Assembly (NCBI RefSeq): GCF_009184865.1
Contig: NZ_CP045096.1
Span: 8,866,001-8,930,000, forward strand
Direction of reading: 5' to 3'
Length of the DNA: 64,000 bases
Origin: Streptomyces phaeolivaceus
GTDB taxonomy: Bacteria; Actinomycetota; Actinomycetes; Streptomycetales; Streptomycetaceae
The number at the start of each line of letters is the position of its first letter. The stretch's first letter is position 1. Position numbers and translations under genes: made by a program. Below are positions 61,842 to 64,000 of the stretch, one piece after another. Below the pieces are notes generated by a model, which worked only from the letters and a program-made list of their open reading frames with translations, searched no databases and was not told where the DNA came from.

Positions 61842-62552
61842 ATGCTCGGATCCAGGAAGGCCAAGGCCACGCCCGCCGCGCGGGACACCGCGCCCGCGCC
61901 GGCCGGGACGGGGGTGTACGCCGTCCAGGACGTCGACGCCGAGACCGCCCGGCTCAGCCGGGGCTTCGGCCGGCTCGCCGTACTCGGCGTGGTCCTGGTG
62001 ATCGCGGGGATCGTCGGACTCTTCTACGTCGGCTTCGCCACCCTGACCTCGATGGTCCTCTTCGGCTGGCTGCTGCTGGTCGGCGGCGCGATCGGACTGC
62101 TGCACGCGGTCCAGGCGCGCGGCACCAACTTCTTCTGGCTCGGTGTCGTGGTCGCCGCCCTCAACATCGCGGCGGGCGTGGTCGTCATCAAGAGCCCGGA
62201 GGCGGCGGCCGAGGCGCTCACCATGTTCGCCGCGCTGCTCTTCCTGACCGGTGGGGTGTTCCGGCTGGTCGGCAGTCTCGTGGTGCGCGGCCCCCAGTTC
62301 GGCTGGACCCTCGTCCAGGGCGCCTTCGGGCTGCTCCTCGGCATCCTGGTCCTCGCCTCCTGGCCGAGCAGCAGCAAGTACGTCATAGGCACCTTCTTCT
62401 CGCTGGCCCTGCTCTTCGACGGGCTCGGTCTGATCGCCACCGGGTTCGGCGGCCGGCGCGTGGTGGGGCTGGTCTCGGAGCGGCTCACGGAGAGTGAGCG
62501 GCCGGCGGAGACGGCGGACGGCTCGGGCGGCAAACCCGTACAACCCGAATAG
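61842..62552 (+). CDS. HdeD-like (DUF308) membrane protein
   Basis: 236 residues with six transmembrane helices in three pairs (LAVLGVVLVIAGIVGLFYVG, SMVLFGWLLLVGGAIGLLHAV, FFWLGVVVAALNIAAGVVVI, ALTMFAALLFLTGGVFRLVGS, WTLVQGAFGLLLGILVLASW, and a last pair partner), the DUF308/HdeD pattern. HdeD proteins are linked to acid or stress resistance in enteric bacteria; the role here is unknown. ATG 61842 has GAGGAG upstream. Confidence 0.88.
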   Translation: MLGSRKAKATPAARDTAPAPAGTGVYAVQDVDAETARLSRGFGRLAVLGVVLVIAGIVGLFYVGFATLTSMVLFGWLLLVGGAIGLLHAVQARGTNFFWLGVVVAALNIAAGVVVIKSPEAAAEALTMFAALLFLTGGVFRLVGSLVVRGPQFGWTLVQGAFGLLLGILVLASWPSSSKYVIGTFFSLALLFDGLGLIATGFGGRRVVGLVSERLTESERPAETADGSGGKPVQPE

Positions 62553-62572
62553 TTCCGAAAGCGGCACGAACC

Positions 62573-62649
62573 GAACAGAAGTGTTCGTGTGCCTGGCCGA
62601 CTCGCTCACGAGTGATCCGAAAGTCGTCGATAGGCGCTGACTTCTGTTC
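62573..62649. promoter_or_regulatory. Spaced inverted repeat upstream of the HATPase gene
   Basis: GAACAGAAGT (62573-62582) and ACTTCTGTTC (62640-62649) are perfect complements separated by 57 nt, in the intergenic region before the HATPase gene. This could be a looping operator or the edges of an RNA stem. Confidence 0.5.
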
Positions 62650-62725
62650 AGTTCTCCGTGCGCAGCGCTGAGTTACCAACACTCGACATGTGGTGACAAT
62701 CGAGCGCAAGGGTGGCGACCGGACA

Positions 62726-63241
62726 ATGGACGACCAAGGGCGCGGGAGCGACCCACGCCCTGACGGCGGCGGGCACGGCTCCGACGCCCCGAGGCCGCCG
62801 GAGCCACTGCCCTACGAAGGGGTCTGGCGGTTCACCGCTGCCGCCGTCGACGCCTCGGTGCCGCAGGCGCGGCGCGCCGTCCGGGACCTGCTCGCCCGCC
62901 AGGGCGTGCCCCTCTCGGACGACCTCGTCCAAGGACTTCTGCTGATCGTCTCCGAGCTGGTGACGAACGCCGTGAAACACGCGGCGCTGCTGTCGCCCAC
63001 GCTCGCCGTCGAGGTCGCGGTCGGGGCGGAGTGGGTGCGGGTCTCCGTGGAGGACAACCACCCCTACCGCCCGACCGCCCTGGAGGCCGACCACGGCCGG
63101 CTCGGCGGCCGTGGACTGCTCCTGGTGCGCGAGATCACCCTGGAGGCGGGCGGGGCCTGCGACGTCGAACACACCGCGAGTGGCGGCAAGGTGATCTGGG
63201 TCGCCCTGCCGCTCGAACCCGCACACCTGATCCAGGGGTGA
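62726..63241 (+). CDS. HATPase-domain regulatory protein (anti-sigma-like ATP-binding)
   Basis: About 171 residues. A disordered N-terminus is followed by a GHKL ATPase of the SpoIIAB/RsbW type: N-box VSELVTNAVKHA, then VSVEDNHPYRP and the G-box GGRGLLLVREI. In Streptomyces many such stand-alone kinases act as anti-sigma factors or in partner-switching with BldG-like proteins. No anti-sigma antagonist or sigma factor is next to it. ATG 62726 is chosen for AAGGGTGG upstream; GTG 62690 is an in-frame alternative. Confidence 0.85.
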   Translation: MDDQGRGSDPRPDGGGHGSDAPRPPEPLPYEGVWRFTAAAVDASVPQARRAVRDLLARQGVPLSDDLVQGLLLIVSELVTNAVKHAALLSPTLAVEVAVGAEWVRVSVEDNHPYRPTALEADHGRLGGRGLLLVREITLEAGGACDVEHTASGGKVIWVALPLEPAHLIQG

Positions 63242-63244
63242 GGA

Positions 63245-63838
63245 TCACCAGCCCGCGGCCGGTCCCGTCAGCTCTCTGACCGCCGGCCGGGCCGAGTCCA
63301 GGACCGTCATGAACCAGGCCGAGAAGGTGTCCTTGGCATGCCGCTCCGCCAGCTCGGCCGGGGTGACGAAGGCGGTGCTCCCGACCTCCTCCGGGTCCGG
63401 CCGGAGCGGGCCCCGCAGCAGCCCGACGAAGAGATGGTTGAACTCCTGCTCCACCAGGCCCGAGGCCGGGTCCGGGTGGTTGTAGCGCACCGTGCCCGCC
63501 TCGCCGAGCAGCGCCGGGGAGACGCCCAGCTCCTCGTACGTCCGCCGGGCCGCCGCCGCGAAGGGGGACTCGCCCGGGTAGGGGTGGCCGCAGCAGGTGT
63601 TCGACCAGACACCGGGGGAGTGGTACTTGCCGAGGGCCCGCTGCTGGAGCAGCAGCCGCCCGCGCTCGTCGAAGAGGAAGACGGAGAAGGCCCGGTGCAG
63701 TCGACCGGGCGGCTGATGAGCGGCCAGCTTCTCCTCGGTGCCGATCGTGGTGCCGTCCTCGTCGACCAGCTCCAGCAGGATCGCTTCCGTGGTGCCGCTC
63801 TGGGGACTGTGCATCGCGGTGGCAGGTGTGATCGGCAT
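63245..63838 (-). CDS. idi: Isopentenyl-diphosphate delta-isomerase, type I
   Basis: 197 residues of the Nudix family. Catalytic Cys83 (NTCCGHP) and the acidic Nudix box AAARRTYEELGV are present, along with HRAFSVFLFDERGRLLLQQRA and the metal ligands in VRYNHPDP. It interconverts IPP and DMAPP for isoprenoid synthesis. ATG 63838 is chosen for GAAGG upstream; ATG 63844 is possible. The 5' flank is the right edge of the window, with no further gene seen. Confidence 0.94.
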   Translation of the reverse strand: MPITPATAMHSPQSGTTEAILLELVDEDGTTIGTEEKLAAHQPPGRLHRAFSVFLFDERGRLLLQQRALGKYHSPGVWSNTCCGHPYPGESPFAAAARRTYEELGVSPALLGEAGTVRYNHPDPASGLVEQEFNHLFVGLLRGPLRPDPEEVGSTAFVTPAELAERHAKDTFSAWFMTVLDSARPAVRELTGPAAGW

Positions 63839-64000
63839 GCCCATCCTTCGCCTCGTTCTTCGAGTCTCAAGTTTGCCGCACGAAAACCGGCACTCCCGGC
63901 ACTTCGCGCCAACCTGCATGTCCTACCCGCGCACCCCGCCCGAAGACACCTGCGGACCAGGGGTCAGACCCCGAACGCGGCCGGATACCTGATGGTGCCG

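Overview
The window is GC-rich actinobacterial DNA with a strong third-position GC bias, frequent GTG and TTG starts, and markers of the genus Streptomyces: an SsgA-like sporulation protein, a WhiB protein, a two-domain (small) laccase, an LPFR-motif small protein and the pcaIJFHGBL gene order. From memory, the order pca operon, pcaV, ligase/polymerase pair, small laccase, whiB, desaturase, ABC-F, ssgD, SCO6745 family, idi resembles the SCO669x-SCO675x part of the S. coelicolor chromosome. No alignment was run.

Layout. 1-5545: a TetR regulator behind a long inverted-repeat operator, a DUF2510 membrane protein, a truncated MFS gene and a large STAND ATPase of LAL type without its HTH. 5547-12832: the complete protocatechuate branch of the beta-ketoadipate pathway (pcaI-J-F-H-G-B-L) with its divergent MarR repressor pcaV. 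12836-17379: a DUF3048 lipoprotein, a zinc alcohol dehydrogenase, and an ATP-dependent ligase (LigC type) next to a LigD-type polymerase domain. 17629-23570: a secreted copper/sugar-oxidation locus, in which a ThuA-PQQ dehydrogenase is translationally coupled to a cupredoxin-OmpL47-DUF1080 protein and divergent from a Tat-exported small laccase. 23574-27677: a small hypothetical, a MerR regulator fused to a sliding-clamp-like domain, a LacI regulator with a CebR-like box, and a GNAT acetyltransferase. 27800-28790: nested relics of two insertion sequences and an 8-bp tandem array. 28789-38116: WhiB, acyl-ACP desaturase, DDAH, ABC-F protein, SsgD, BNR-repeat protein, small Rho_N-like protein, endonuclease V, trans-acting enoyl reductase and MmcQ/YjbR protein. 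38272-42919: a CoA-transferase/racemase, fadA and fadB beta-oxidation cluster.

42930-49705 is a scrambled accessory stretch. It holds an apparently complete IS5-family element with CTAG target duplication, decayed ABC ATPase, SDR, M1 peptidase and M14 peptidase genes, and intact MerR, macro-domain, orphan ATP-synthase-b-like and LysE genes. 49790-63838: a BCCT transporter, a D-amino-acid oxidase broken by a one-base deletion, an unrecognised CxxC protein, a second ABC-F protein, Tex, LPFR peptide, SCO6745-family protein, two DJ-1-type proteins (one with AraC HTH), enoyl-CoA hydratase, HdeD-like membrane protein, a HATPase regulator and type I IDI.

Many gene ends carry strong bidirectional hairpins, and a dispersed intergenic repeat recurs at six or more places. 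The genes worth most attention are the copper/sugar redox locus, the MerR-clamp fusion, the HTH-less LAL protein, the ABC-F leader with a hairpin over its ribosome binding site, the orphan ATP-synthase-b-like protein and the CxxC protein at 52591.
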